Assembly (NCBI RefSeq): GCF_900110575.1
Contig: NZ_FOEF01000001.1
Span: forward strand, 620,001-684,000
Length of the DNA stretch: 64,000 nt
Direction of reading: 5' to 3'
Source of the DNA: Amycolatopsis saalfeldensis
Lineage (GTDB): Bacteria; Actinomycetota; Actinomycetes; Mycobacteriales; Pseudonocardiaceae
Position 1 is the stretch's first letter. Every line of letters starts with the position of its first letter. Of this stretch, positions 55,491-64,000 are shown in pieces. The notes below the pieces were generated by a model, which was not told the origin of the DNA, searched no databases, and saw only the letters and a program-made list of their open reading frames with translations. The position numbers and the translations under genes are program-made.

Positions 55491-55781
55491 ATGGCGAAAA
55501 TCATGAACGACTCACAGGCCGACGAGGCCCTCCGAAGCTTCACCGACTGGCACCGCTCGGACGTGACGATCGAGCGCACGGCCTCACTGGCGACCTTCCC
55601 GCAGGCGATCGAGGTGGTGAACCGCGTCGCCGCCCTGGCCGAGGCCGCCGACCACCACCCGGACATCGACATCCGCTGGCGGACGCTCACTTTCCGCCTC
55701 AGCACCCATTCGGAAGGCGGCCTGACCGCGAAGGACTTCGCACTGGCCCGACAGATCGACGAGGTCCTCACAGCCCTCTGA
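55491..55781 (+). CDS. Pterin-4a-carbinolamine dehydratase
   Basis: 96 residues of the PCD/DCoH family. The active-site motif is DHHPDIDIRW with H55, H56 and P57, and WHRSDVTIERTASLATFPQAIEVVNRVA is the usual N-terminal half. It dehydrates pterin-4a-carbinolamine, recycling tetrahydrobiopterin-like cofactors, or acts in molybdopterin-type metabolism. No aromatic hydroxylase is nearby. Confidence 0.88.
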   Translation: MAKIMNDSQADEALRSFTDWHRSDVTIERTASLATFPQAIEVVNRVAALAEAADHHPDIDIRWRTLTFRLSTHSEGGLTAKDFALARQIDEVLTAL

Positions 55782-55871
55782 CCAGGTGTGATCTCCGATA
55801 CGACGGCAACACCTGGACCGTTCTCGCGCGTCCTCCCTACGAGGTTCCAGCAACGCGGGAAGGACCAGGGG

Positions 55872-55985
55872 ATGACTCAGGCAATCGTGGTGGGAGCCAT
55901 CTCATTCGGCTTGATGATCGCGGCCGCGGGCGGTGTGCTCTGGCACACCGTGCGTAACCGCCGTGATCTCAGCCACAGGCGGTAA
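55872..55985 (+). CDS. Single-helix membrane peptide 1
   Basis: 37 residues: a hydrophobic helix (AIVVGAISFGLMIAAAGGVLWH) and a basic tail (RNRRDLSHRR). GGGG lies close to the ATG, so the ribosome site is weak but present. Real expression is unproven. Lies 90 bases after the PCD gene on the same strand and upstream of the helicase. Confidence 0.4.
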   Translation: MTQAIVVGAISFGLMIAAAGGVLWHTVRNRRDLSHRR

Positions 55986-56049
55986 CGTCGTCCATGATCG
56001 ATGCGCTAATCCAGCGGAATATCCGGCACTCGCCCCGCTAGGACACGTC

Positions 56050-56157
56050 ATGAACAGCGCCTCCGCCACCCTCTCCAGCACTCAGCGCGCGTGGGTCACC
56101 ACCTTCGCCACAGCCGTCACCCTGCTCGCGGTTCTGGTGCTCGGCCTCATCGGCTGA
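56050..56157 (+). CDS. Single-helix membrane peptide 2
   Basis: 35 residues: a polar N-terminus (MNSASATLSSTQRAW) then one hydrophobic helix to the C-terminus (VTLLAVLVLGLIG). Short with no strong ribosome site, so it may be spurious. Same strand as peptide 1 and 240 bases upstream of the helicase. Confidence 0.35.
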   Translation: MNSASATLSSTQRAWVTTFATAVTLLAVLVLGLIG

Positions 56158-56399
56158 GCCCGACCGCGGGCCCCGGGCAGCTCGCCGGGGCGCCGACCTA
56201 GTACGCAGGCCGCCTGGCCTCGTCGTCACGGCGAGGCCCCAGGCCGCCTCGGGACGGTAAGCACCAGTTCACCTCGGACCTCTTCTTCGTCCTGGCCGAA
56301 TTGGCAAACTGGCCATCGATTTACCTCCGTTTGGCGCGTATCGCCGAAAGTCGATCTTGTCGTATGGTTCCCCCGCACGAGTGGAGGGGAGCCATTGAA

Positions 56400-59300
56400 G
56401 TGCGGGAAAACGAACGCGCTGCGTCAGTCGTGGAATTCTGGCGAACGCTCGAGATGTTCAGCCCACAGCGCGTCCCGTCGGTGAGTCCACCAGGGCCGTC
56501 CACGAAGCCGACCACCGTAGTCCTCGATCTGCAGGCCGGTCACCCTGCTCCTTGGTCGAAGGAGCACCCGCTTTCTGCCATCCGGCTTCGCGACAAGACC
56601 ACCTGGCAATTCACGGTTTACGGCGGTCTGTACACCACCGCGAAAGTGCGGTCCGAACTGACCAGGGCATTCGGTCAGGACAACGTGCCGGCCGACGCCC
56701 GCTCTGATGAGCGGACCGCCGTGTTCGCCTGCACACTCGATGAGGATGGCGCACTCGTCGAGAATTCGCCGGTGCTCTCCAGTTGCGCATGGGCGGTCAG
56801 CAGACTTCGCTCGCCCGGTCTGGAAGACCCGTCCTGGCTGGACGGTTTCGCGCTCGAGGAATCGTCCTTCCGTAGCGGCCTGAACCGCTTGGCTCCGAAT
56901 CGGAAGTCCGAACGCCCGACGCCTCTGGAAACCGTAGGGGCGGCGGTGGCCGACCACGCTCGCGGCGCCGCCCGGGACGCGGCGGCCGAAGGAGCCAAGA
57001 CGACCGGCACCGCGGTGAAAGCCGTAGTCGCGACTGGGGTCTCTTCGGTCGCCGGACCGATCGTAGGCGGTATCGCCGCATCGGTGGCGGGCAAGTTCGC
57101 GGAAAAGCTGCTGACCCCATCGTCCGGTGGGAAGCCCGCGGACGACGGCGCCCCGCCGGACAACTCCCACGGCCCGCGCATCCACATGACCCGGGACACG
57201 CTGCTTGCGTTCACCGCTGAACTGGTCAAAGAGCTCGGGCTCGACGAAGCACTGGAAGCCGGTGGCGTCCGGGTCAAGTGCACCCCCGTCTCGATCACGA
57301 CCGCCGAAGCCACGAGCGAGCAGAACTTCCTCAACAGTTACCTCGCCGATGACCTGGCGGAGGTAGCGGAAGTGGTACGGGCCGGCTCTCACGGCGCAGC
57401 TCTGGCAACGTACCTGACCGACGAACGTTCCATCCCGATCTCCGACAGGATCGATGTCCGCACCAGACGAGATGCCCAGCTGGCCGGCGTGGAACCGAAC
57501 CTCATCCCCGGTGCCCGGTGGCCATCAGCACCCGACCGGCCGCTGGTGGTCAGCCAGCAGTTCGCAGTCAACCGCGCGATCCTCGAACTGGCGGACAGCG
57601 AAGGGCTGTTCGCCGTCAACGGCCCGCCCGGCACAGGCAAGACCACCATGCTGCGCGACCTGCTCGCCGGAATCGTGCTCGGCCGGGCCAGAAAGCTGGC
57701 CGAGCTGCGGAATCCGTTGGACGCATACACTGATGTAACCGAAACCGTGGAGCTCAGCAAGTGGTACCACCCCGGAGTCCGTCCGCTGATTCCCGAGCTG
57801 ACCGGCTTCGAGATGGTAGTCGCCACCTCCGGTAACAAGGCGGCAGCCAACGTGACGAGGGAGATCCCTGGCCTCGGAGCCGTCACGGGGGCCGAGCCTG
57901 AAGCCGCGGCGGCCGACTACTTCCCCGAGTTGGCCTCCCACCTGCTTGGCCAACCGGCTTGGGGACTCGCGGCGGCGACTCTGGGAAACATGAGCCTCCG
58001 CAAGGACTTCGCCGACAAGTTCTGGTGGTCGGGAAAAGAATCGGACGACGAACCCGCAGGAATGCTGCGCATCCTCAAGGAAGCGGAACCACTCTCCCCG
58101 GAAGAGTGGCGAGCCGCCGCCGCGGCGTTCAGGAAAGCCGACGAGGAAGTACGCGATCTTGGCCGGATTCGCCAGGCTGTCGCGACGGATATCACCGAAC
58201 ACGCTCGCTGCCTGCGGCTCGTGCGCGACGCAGAATTACGTGTACGCCAGTCTCACGAGCACTGTGCTCAGCTCGCCGAGACGCTCCGGCAAGTCGTTGC
58301 GGCCCGCGAGAGAGCGGCGCAACTCGCGCGAGGCCTGGAACAAGTGGTGGCAAGCTGGCAGGCCCAGAAGCCAGGCTTCTGGGCCTCACTGTGCAGCATG
58401 TTCCGGCTGGGCCGCGAGTGGCGGAAACGCCATCGGACCCTCTCCGGCCAGCACTTCGAGGCCCTCCAGGAATTCAACGGTCGTCTGGTCGAAGCGACGA
58501 ACCTTGCCGCCTTGACACAGGCAGCACAGGCTGAAGCCCGCCATCTGGAAGCCGGGCTCGCCCAGACGAGATCGGTGCTGGCCTCGATCGACGCGCGTAT
58601 CAAGACCGCTCGCGTGCAATGGCCCGGCACCGTCCCCGCCGGTCCGGAATTCGAAGATGAGGAGGACTTCCAGCGCTGCGCGCCATGGGCCGACACCGAG
58701 TTCACGTCTGCACGCAACCGGCTCTTCTTCGCGGCTCTCGCACTCCACAAGTCCTTCCTCTTCGCCGCCATCCAGCCTGCGCGCGACAACCTGGCAGTGC
58801 TCGCCAAGGCGCTGCAGGGCAAGCAGAAACTGCTCCCTGAAACAGCACTCGCGGCTTGGCAGTCGTTGTTCCTCGTCGTACCCGTGGTCTCCACAACCTT
58901 CGCCTCGCTCCCACGGCTCTTCTCCGACCTGGGCACGAAAGCGCTCGGCTGGCTCTTCGTGGACGAGGCCGGCCAGGCCACTACGCAGCAGGCGGTCGGC
59001 GGTCTGTGGAGGTGCCGCCGTGCGGTGATCGTCGGTGACCCCCAACAGCTCGAGCCCATCGTCACGGTGCCGCTCCCTGCCCAGCACGCGCTACGCAACC
59101 GCCTCCGGGTGCATGAGCAGTGGCTACCGGAGACGACCTCAGCCCAGGGGGTGGCGGACCGCCACGCGCGTCACGGCACAGCACTGCCCAGCACGGACGG
59201 CGAGGGACAGATCTGGGTCGGAGCTCCACTTCGGGTGCATCGGCGCTGCGACCGGCCGATGTTCCAGATCTCGAACGCCATCGCGTACGGCGGGGATCTG

Positions 59301-59795
59301 ATGATCTACGGCACTCCGGAACGAGGCGACTATCCCGGCGCGAGTTCCTGGCTCGACGTCCGTTCCGAGCGTAGCCGTGACAACTGGATCCCGGCCGAAG
59401 GAGAAGCCCTGGTACGGCTACTCGCAGAACTCAGCGCACAGGGCGTCCCACTGAGCAGCATCCGCGTGATCAGCCCGTTCCGCGACGTCGTGCGGGAATG
59501 CCCTCGCATGATCAACGGCTTCTTCGGAAGCGAAATCTTCCCTTCGGCGAACGTGGGAACGGTGCACACCGTGCAAGGCCAAGAGTCCGACGTGGTGGTC
59601 CTCGTGCTCGGTAGTGCGCCACACAAACCCGGAGCCAGGGCATGGGCCGCGTCGAAACCGAACCTGCTGAACGTCGCGGCGTCCCGGGCGAAACGCCGCT
59701 TGTACGTGATCGGCAACCGTGAGCGTTGGGCGCACCTGCGCTACTTCTCGCTGCTCGCCGCAACTCTCCCCGTGCAAGCGGAGCCACAGCCTTAG
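56400..59795 (+). CDS. UPF1-like superfamily 1 helicase with internal Gly/Ala-rich helix
   Basis: 1131 residues from the GTG at 56400 (GGAGGGGA 9 bases upstream). The N-terminus ASVVEFWRTLEMFSPQ is typical of this family. Motif I GPPGTGKTT (408-416), II VDEAGQA (DEAG near 855), III GDPQQLEP (879-886), V/VI HTVQGQESDVVVL and VAASRAKRRLYV. A coiled region lies near 580-760. An unusual Ala/Gly-rich stretch (about 185-235: AVVATGVSSVAGPIVGGIAA) precedes motif I and might contact membranes. Somewhat lower G+C third positions than its neighbours suggest transfer. Possible defence ATPase; converges on a TIR protein. Confidence 0.82.
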   Translation: MRENERAASVVEFWRTLEMFSPQRVPSVSPPGPSTKPTTVVLDLQAGHPAPWSKEHPLSAIRLRDKTTWQFTVYGGLYTTAKVRSELTRAFGQDNVPADARSDERTAVFACTLDEDGALVENSPVLSSCAWAVSRLRSPGLEDPSWLDGFALEESSFRSGLNRLAPNRKSERPTPLETVGAAVADHARGAARDAAAEGAKTTGTAVKAVVATGVSSVAGPIVGGIAASVAGKFAEKLLTPSSGGKPADDGAPPDNSHGPRIHMTRDTLLAFTAELVKELGLDEALEAGGVRVKCTPVSITTAEATSEQNFLNSYLADDLAEVAEVVRAGSHGAALATYLTDERSIPISDRIDVRTRRDAQLAGVEPNLIPGARWPSAPDRPLVVSQQFAVNRAILELADSEGLFAVNGPPGTGKTTMLRDLLAGIVLGRARKLAELRNPLDAYTDVTETVELSKWYHPGVRPLIPELTGFEMVVATSGNKAAANVTREIPGLGAVTGAEPEAAAADYFPELASHLLGQPAWGLAAATLGNMSLRKDFADKFWWSGKESDDEPAGMLRILKEAEPLSPEEWRAAAAAFRKADEEVRDLGRIRQAVATDITEHARCLRLVRDAELRVRQSHEHCAQLAETLRQVVAARERAAQLARGLEQVVASWQAQKPGFWASLCSMFRLGREWRKRHRTLSGQHFEALQEFNGRLVEATNLAALTQAAQAEARHLEAGLAQTRSVLASIDARIKTARVQWPGTVPAGPEFEDEEDFQRCAPWADTEFTSARNRLFFAALALHKSFLFAAIQPARDNLAVLAKALQGKQKLLPETALAAWQSLFLVVPVVSTTFASLPRLFSDLGTKALGWLFVDEAGQATTQQAVGGLWRCRRAVIVGDPQQLEPIVTVPLPAQHALRNRLRVHEQWLPETTSAQGVADRHARHGTALPSTDGEGQIWVGAPLRVHRRCDRPMFQISNAIAYGGDLMIYGTPERGDYPGASSWLDVRSERSRDNWIPAEGEALVRLLAELSAQGVPLSSIRVISPFRDVVRECPRMINGFFGSEIFPSANVGTVHTVQGQESDVVVLVLGSAPHKPGARAWAASKPNLLNVAASRAKRRLYVIGNRERWAHLRYFSLLAATLPVQAEPQP

Positions 59796-59805
59796 GGCCT
59801 GCCGG

Positions 59806-59835
59806 CCGCTCGTGCTTCTTCGGCAACACGAGCGG
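59806..59835. terminator. Terminator between the helicase and TIR genes
   Basis: CCGCTCGTG (59806-59814) pairs with CACGAGCGG (59827-59835), 12-nt loop. Shared by the convergent genes. Confidence 0.7.
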
Positions 59836-59875
59836 TCAAACGCTCCCGAGCAGGACGCCTCTCCGTCCGAGGGAA

Positions 59876-60940
59876 CTACGACTCGAGCCGGGCCTGCAGA
59901 AACCGCTTCCTGGCCGAACTGAACCCAGCGTCGGCGCCGCCGACATCAAGTGCGAGCGTGATCTCCAGGTTCACGTTCTCCCCGGCCATGACCTTCTCAT
60001 GGAGCGGATCGACCGAGTCGCGGAACTTGTAGACGAAGTCCCGCAGCTGCTCCACCGGTCGGTCCGCGTAACGCGCCGTCGACGCAAACAAGTCGTGGGC
60101 CTCGTCGTGCTCCGTGGCATACCCCCGCAGCCGGGCCGCCCAATCGAGAAACGACCCGTAGACGGCCACGAACCGGTCGGCGAGGTGCAGGATACCGTCG
60201 ACGTTGCCGGGTTCGCCCGGTATCCCGAAGGCGGATTGCTGCGGCCCCGGTGCCAGCACGGCCTTGAAGGTCCGGGCGATGCTGAGCACTGTGGCCATTT
60301 CTCGCTGGACCACTGCGAGCACTTCATCAAGCGGGATGTGCGCACCGACCCGCGCAAAGCCCATCTTGTGATCGAAGTACTGCTCCTGCAGCTGCTCTGT
60401 CCCTTTCACCAGCGAATAGGCGAACAGCAGGAACTCCCAGCCCGCCGGCCGCTCGCCGACGACCACGGTCGCCTCGTACTCGTTCCTCGGCACATAGCCG
60501 TTGAACAGCCCACCGCCGCCGCTGTGCACCCCGCCAAGCTTGTACAAGATGGCGGCCGCGATCCCGCTCGGCCCTTGCTCGACGCCGTCGAGGTAGACGA
60601 CGCTCTCCCGGAGGCCGTCCAGCTTCGTGGCATCCAGCTGCACGGGCAGCACGTACGCCGATTCCTGCCGGATCGCGCGCAGCAGAACGCTGCGGCGCTC
60701 AAACCGCGTCCAGGCCTTTGCCGCGTAGTGCCGTGACACGAACATGACCGCGAACCGGGAACGCTCCTCGTACACCGTGGGGAAGAACTCGGTCATGTCC
60801 TCGCCCCAGAGAGCGACCTGCTCATCCTGGTCGTAGAAGACCTTGAACCCGGCCGCCTTCACCTGCCGCACCACGTCCTCGACGAACGCCCGATCCTCGC
60901 CGGCGAAGGTTACGGCGACGTCATACTCGTACGAGCTCAT
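59876..60940 (-). CDS. TIR-domain protein, candidate NAD-consuming defence effector
   Basis: 354 residues. The N-terminal TIR_2-type domain (about 4-135) begins YDVAVTFAGEDRAFV; the catalytic-type Glu81 follows Trp77 in SRHYAAKAWTRFE, so the NADase site looks intact. The C-terminal part (about 150-354) has no family I recognise; it is helix-rich and may sense a trigger. It ends 80 bases from the helicase and starts 17 bases from ychF. Anti-phage activity is inferred from family knowledge only. Confidence 0.82.
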   Translation of the reverse strand: MSSYEYDVAVTFAGEDRAFVEDVVRQVKAAGFKVFYDQDEQVALWGEDMTEFFPTVYEERSRFAVMFVSRHYAAKAWTRFERRSVLLRAIRQESAYVLPVQLDATKLDGLRESVVYLDGVEQGPSGIAAAILYKLGGVHSGGGGLFNGYVPRNEYEATVVVGERPAGWEFLLFAYSLVKGTEQLQEQYFDHKMGFARVGAHIPLDEVLAVVQREMATVLSIARTFKAVLAPGPQQSAFGIPGEPGNVDGILHLADRFVAVYGSFLDWAARLRGYATEHDEAHDLFASTARYADRPVEQLRDFVYKFRDSVDPLHEKVMAGENVNLEITLALDVGGADAGFSSARKRFLQARLES

Positions 60941-60956
60941 CGACGACTGGCCGTGC

Positions 60957-62039
<1,083 letters not shown>

Positions 62040-62141
62040 GACCGGTGAGTCTACGTGCCGGGCCCGGGGCCGGGCCGACCCGGTAACGCACCGTCGGATT
62101 TCCGCCAGTCAGGCCCGCGACCTGCTGGCATCATCGAGGAC

Positions 62142-63581
62142 ATGGCTACCACGACCGCCGCGATCTGGCGCGACACCGAGCGCTGCTACCGCGCCGTCAC
62201 CGCCCGCGACCCGCGGTTCGACGGCCAGTTCATCATGGCCGTCCGCACCACCGGCATCTACTGCCGGCCGTCCTGCCCGGCGCTCACGCCGAAGGCCCAG
62301 AACGTGCGCTTCTACCCGACCTCGGCCGCCGCCCAGGCCAACGGCTACCGCGCGTGCCGCCGCTGCCTGCCCGACGCCGTACCCGGCTCACCCGACTGGA
62401 ACATCCGCGCCGACCTCGCCGCGCGCGCCATGCGCCTGATCTCCGACGGCCTCGTCGAACGCGAGGGCGTGCCCGGCCTGGCGAAGCGGCTCGGCTACTC
62501 GGAACGCCAGCTCGGGCGCGTCCTGACCGCCGAGCTCGGCGCCGGGCCGCTCGCGCTCGCCCGCGCCCACCGTGCGCACTCCGCGCGGCTGCTGATCGAG
62601 ATGTCCGGGCTGCCACTCACCGACGTCGCGTTCGCCGCGGGCTTCTCGAGCGTCCGGCAGTTCAACGAGACGATCCGCGAGGTGTTCGCGACAACGCCTT
62701 CACAGCTTCGCGCCGCGAGCCTGCGTCGCGGACGGCGCAAGGGCGACGAGCCCGGAGGCGCAACGCGGCTCAGCCTGCGTCTGCCGTTCCGCGCGCCGTT
62801 CGACGCCCAGGGAGTGCTTCGTTACCACGCCTCGCGGGCGATCCCGGGCGTCGAGGCCGTGACGGAGGACGAAGGCGACATCACCGGTTACGGCCGCACG
62901 CTGCGACTCCCGCACGGCGGCGGCGCGGCGTGGCTCGCCCCGCGACCGGATCACGTCCGCTGTGACCTGGGCCTGGCCGATCTGCGGGACCTGAGCAGCG
63001 CGGTCACGCGGGTCCGGCGCCTGCTGGACCTCGACGCCGACCCCGAGGCCGTCACCCGGACGCTCGGCGCGGACCCGGCGCTCGCACCGCTGGTCGCCGA
63101 GGCGCCGGGCATCCGCCTGCCCGGCGCCGTCGACGGCCCCGAGTTGCTGCTGCGGACCCTGCTCGGCCCGGCCGCCACGACGCTGGCCGCCGACCTGGGC
63201 GATCCGGTCCCGCCGGCCGACCCGCCGCTGGACCCGCTGACCACCCTGTTCCCGACACCCGCCCAGATCGCCGACGCCGGCGTGGACCCGCAGGTCAAGG
63301 CCATCGCCGCAGCGATCGCGCACGGCAGCCTCGACCCGCACGTCGGCCGTGACCCCGCCGAACTGCGAGCCGAACTGCTCGCCCACAGCGTCGACGCCCC
63401 GACCGCCGACTACGTGCTGATGCGCGTCCTCGGCGCACCCGACATACTGCTGACCGCTGACGTCTCTGTGAGCCACGGGGTAACGGCACTGGGCATCGAT
63501 CTGACCGAATCGGCCCGCGGCTGGCAGCCGTGGAGTTCCTACGCTGGGATGTACCTGGCGCGCGCGGGAAAACGCGCCTGA
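62142..63581 (+). CDS. Ada-AraC-AlkA fusion DNA repair protein
   Basis: 479 residues. N-terminal Ada zinc domain with C41, C45, C72 and C75 (YCRPSCP; CRRC), which accepts methyl groups from phosphotriesters. AraC-type HTH at about 85-190. C-terminal AlkA-like glycosylase (about 200-475: RLPGAVDGPELLLRTLLG, then ADYVLMRVLGAPD and WQPWSSYAGMYLAR). The HhH motif before ADYVLMR reads LLAHSVDAPT rather than LPGIGPWT and is degenerate; the nearby ILLTADVSV keeps the catalytic-type Asp. Likely adaptive response sensor plus alkyl-base repair. Confidence 0.88.
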   Translation: MATTTAAIWRDTERCYRAVTARDPRFDGQFIMAVRTTGIYCRPSCPALTPKAQNVRFYPTSAAAQANGYRACRRCLPDAVPGSPDWNIRADLAARAMRLISDGLVEREGVPGLAKRLGYSERQLGRVLTAELGAGPLALARAHRAHSARLLIEMSGLPLTDVAFAAGFSSVRQFNETIREVFATTPSQLRAASLRRGRRKGDEPGGATRLSLRLPFRAPFDAQGVLRYHASRAIPGVEAVTEDEGDITGYGRTLRLPHGGGAAWLAPRPDHVRCDLGLADLRDLSSAVTRVRRLLDLDADPEAVTRTLGADPALAPLVAEAPGIRLPGAVDGPELLLRTLLGPAATTLAADLGDPVPPADPPLDPLTTLFPTPAQIADAGVDPQVKAIAAAIAHGSLDPHVGRDPAELRAELLAHSVDAPTADYVLMRVLGAPDILLTADVSVSHGVTALGIDLTESARGWQPWSSYAGMYLARAGKRA

Positions 63582-63692
63582 GCACCACCTCTCAGCGCGC
63601 TTCCCAGTCCACTTCGGACACCACTCAGCTCGCCCACCACCGTGGCAGCGAACGGCAAGCCGCAAACGCCGGGACGCGAGCCCGAACGCTGC

Positions 63693-63748
63693 GGGCGGCT
63701 AGCGCCTGGCCGCTAGCGGCGGGCGGCTAGCGCCTGGCCGCTAGCGGC
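63693..63748. repeat. 28-bp perfect tandem duplication with palindromic core
   Basis: Two identical 28-bp units (63693-63720, 63721-63748). Each holds the 12-bp palindrome GCCGCTAGCGGC and a further GCTAGCG. A third, diverged GCTAGCGGCG lies near 63761. Confidence 0.85.
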
Positions 63749-63795
63749 GGGCGAGCGACCGCTAGCGGCGCGCGGGCTGGCGGCTGGCAGCGCAC

Positions 63796-63893
63796 GGCTG
63801 GCGGCTGGCGGCTGGCGGCTGGCGGCTGGCGGCTGGCGGCTGGCGGCTGGCGGCTGGCGGCTGGCGGCTGGCGGCTGGCGGCTGGCGGCTGGC
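63796..63893. repeat. Heptamer tandem array, 14 perfect copies
   Basis: The unit GGCTGGC is repeated 14 times without error over 98 bases, with diverged copies just upstream (about 63775-63789). Seven is not a multiple of three, so all frames read the same heptapeptide pattern. Likely a slippage-prone VNTR. Confidence 0.9.
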
Positions 63894-64000
63894 GGCCGAG
63901 GAGACAACTCATCAACTGTCCGCGCCACCCTGCGGCGTCCGCCCGCGGGCAGCGTGGTCCATCCCGCAGGCCCCGTATCACCGCGTTGCACACCGGCGAC

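Larger units (their letters stand above)
63582..64000. other. Gene-free end of the window with tandem repeats
   Basis: No plausible gene to the window edge. It contains a 28-bp perfect duplication (63693-63748) and a heptamer array (63796-63893). Open frames across the array only reflect the repeat. Confidence 0.6.

Noticed and set aside
56301..56399. Helicase start at TTG 56301 or ATG 56364
   Set aside because: Neither has a good ribosome site; GTG 56400 follows GGAGGGGA and begins at the family's conserved N-terminus.
56400..60940. Classical Thoeris system
   Set aside because: Thoeris pairs a TIR protein with a SIR2/Macro-type ThsA; neither is here and the partner is a UPF1-like helicase in convergent orientation.
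63796..63893. CRISPR array
   Set aside because: Units are 7 bp and contiguous, with no spacers and no cas genes.
63713..63993. Secreted repeat protein with RQPPAAS heptapeptides (minus strand)
   Set aside because: The heptamer array makes every frame repeat the same heptapeptide; no start site, no signal peptide, and the frames differ only by phase.

Overview
The window is about 72% G+C with strongly G/C-biased third codon positions. Its gene content points to a mycolic-acid-clade or Pseudonocardiaceae actinobacterium, most likely Amycolatopsis or a close relative. It carries mtrAB, mycothiol (mshB), a WhiB2/WhmD-type regulator, DUF3499, a LANTG sortase substrate and a mycobacterial-type thymidylate kinase. 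The genus is inference; the phylum is secure.

Two blocks known from mycobacteria form the backbone. Block 1 (1-28 kb) keeps the order mtrB-mtrA-tmk-ahcY-amino acid permease-manA-SIS protein-manB-DUF3499-zincin-like protein-whiB2. Block 2 (29-44 kb) keeps the order typA-lpqW-mshB-DUF6113-like, all on the minus strand. Several accessory cassettes interrupt the backbone. A methylglycine-oxidation cassette (Rieske ferredoxin, IclR regulator, dimethylglycine-oxidase-like protein, sarcosine-oxidase-like protein) lies between mtrA and tmk. A decayed antitoxin/PIN-toxin remnant bounded by 26-bp direct repeats lies between an XRE-type regulator and ahcY. A complete dipeptide/oligopeptide ABC operon (dppABCDF) and two MFS exporters sit around lpqW.

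From 44 to 56 kb there are several regulatory elements. An iron-box-like site lies in front of a 52-residue Lys/Cys-rich protein that is easily missed. A tryptophanyl-tRNA synthetase is preceded by a full trp-type attenuator (leader peptide with tandem Trp codons plus mutually exclusive hairpins). A two-component system sits beside a secreted LolA-like protein and an ABC-2 exporter. A thiamine-type ABC importer (thiB-thiP-thiQ order) lies behind a TPP riboswitch.

From 56 to 61 kb the base composition drops a little and defence-like content appears: a 1131-residue UPF1-type superfamily 1 helicase with an internal Gly/Ala-rich helix, converging on a TIR-domain protein with an intact catalytic Trp/Glu pair. 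Two tiny single-helix membrane peptides lie just upstream. The housekeeping GTPase ychF and an Ada-AlkA DNA repair fusion follow. The window ends in a gene-free stretch with a 28-bp tandem duplication and 14 perfect copies of a heptamer.

The most notable observations are: the paired GTTGC/GCAAC sites with identical 31-nt spacing at both promoters of the IclR cassette; loss of the flavinylating histidine in the dimethylglycine-oxidase homologue; the trpS attenuator; the iron-box small protein; and the helicase/TIR locus.
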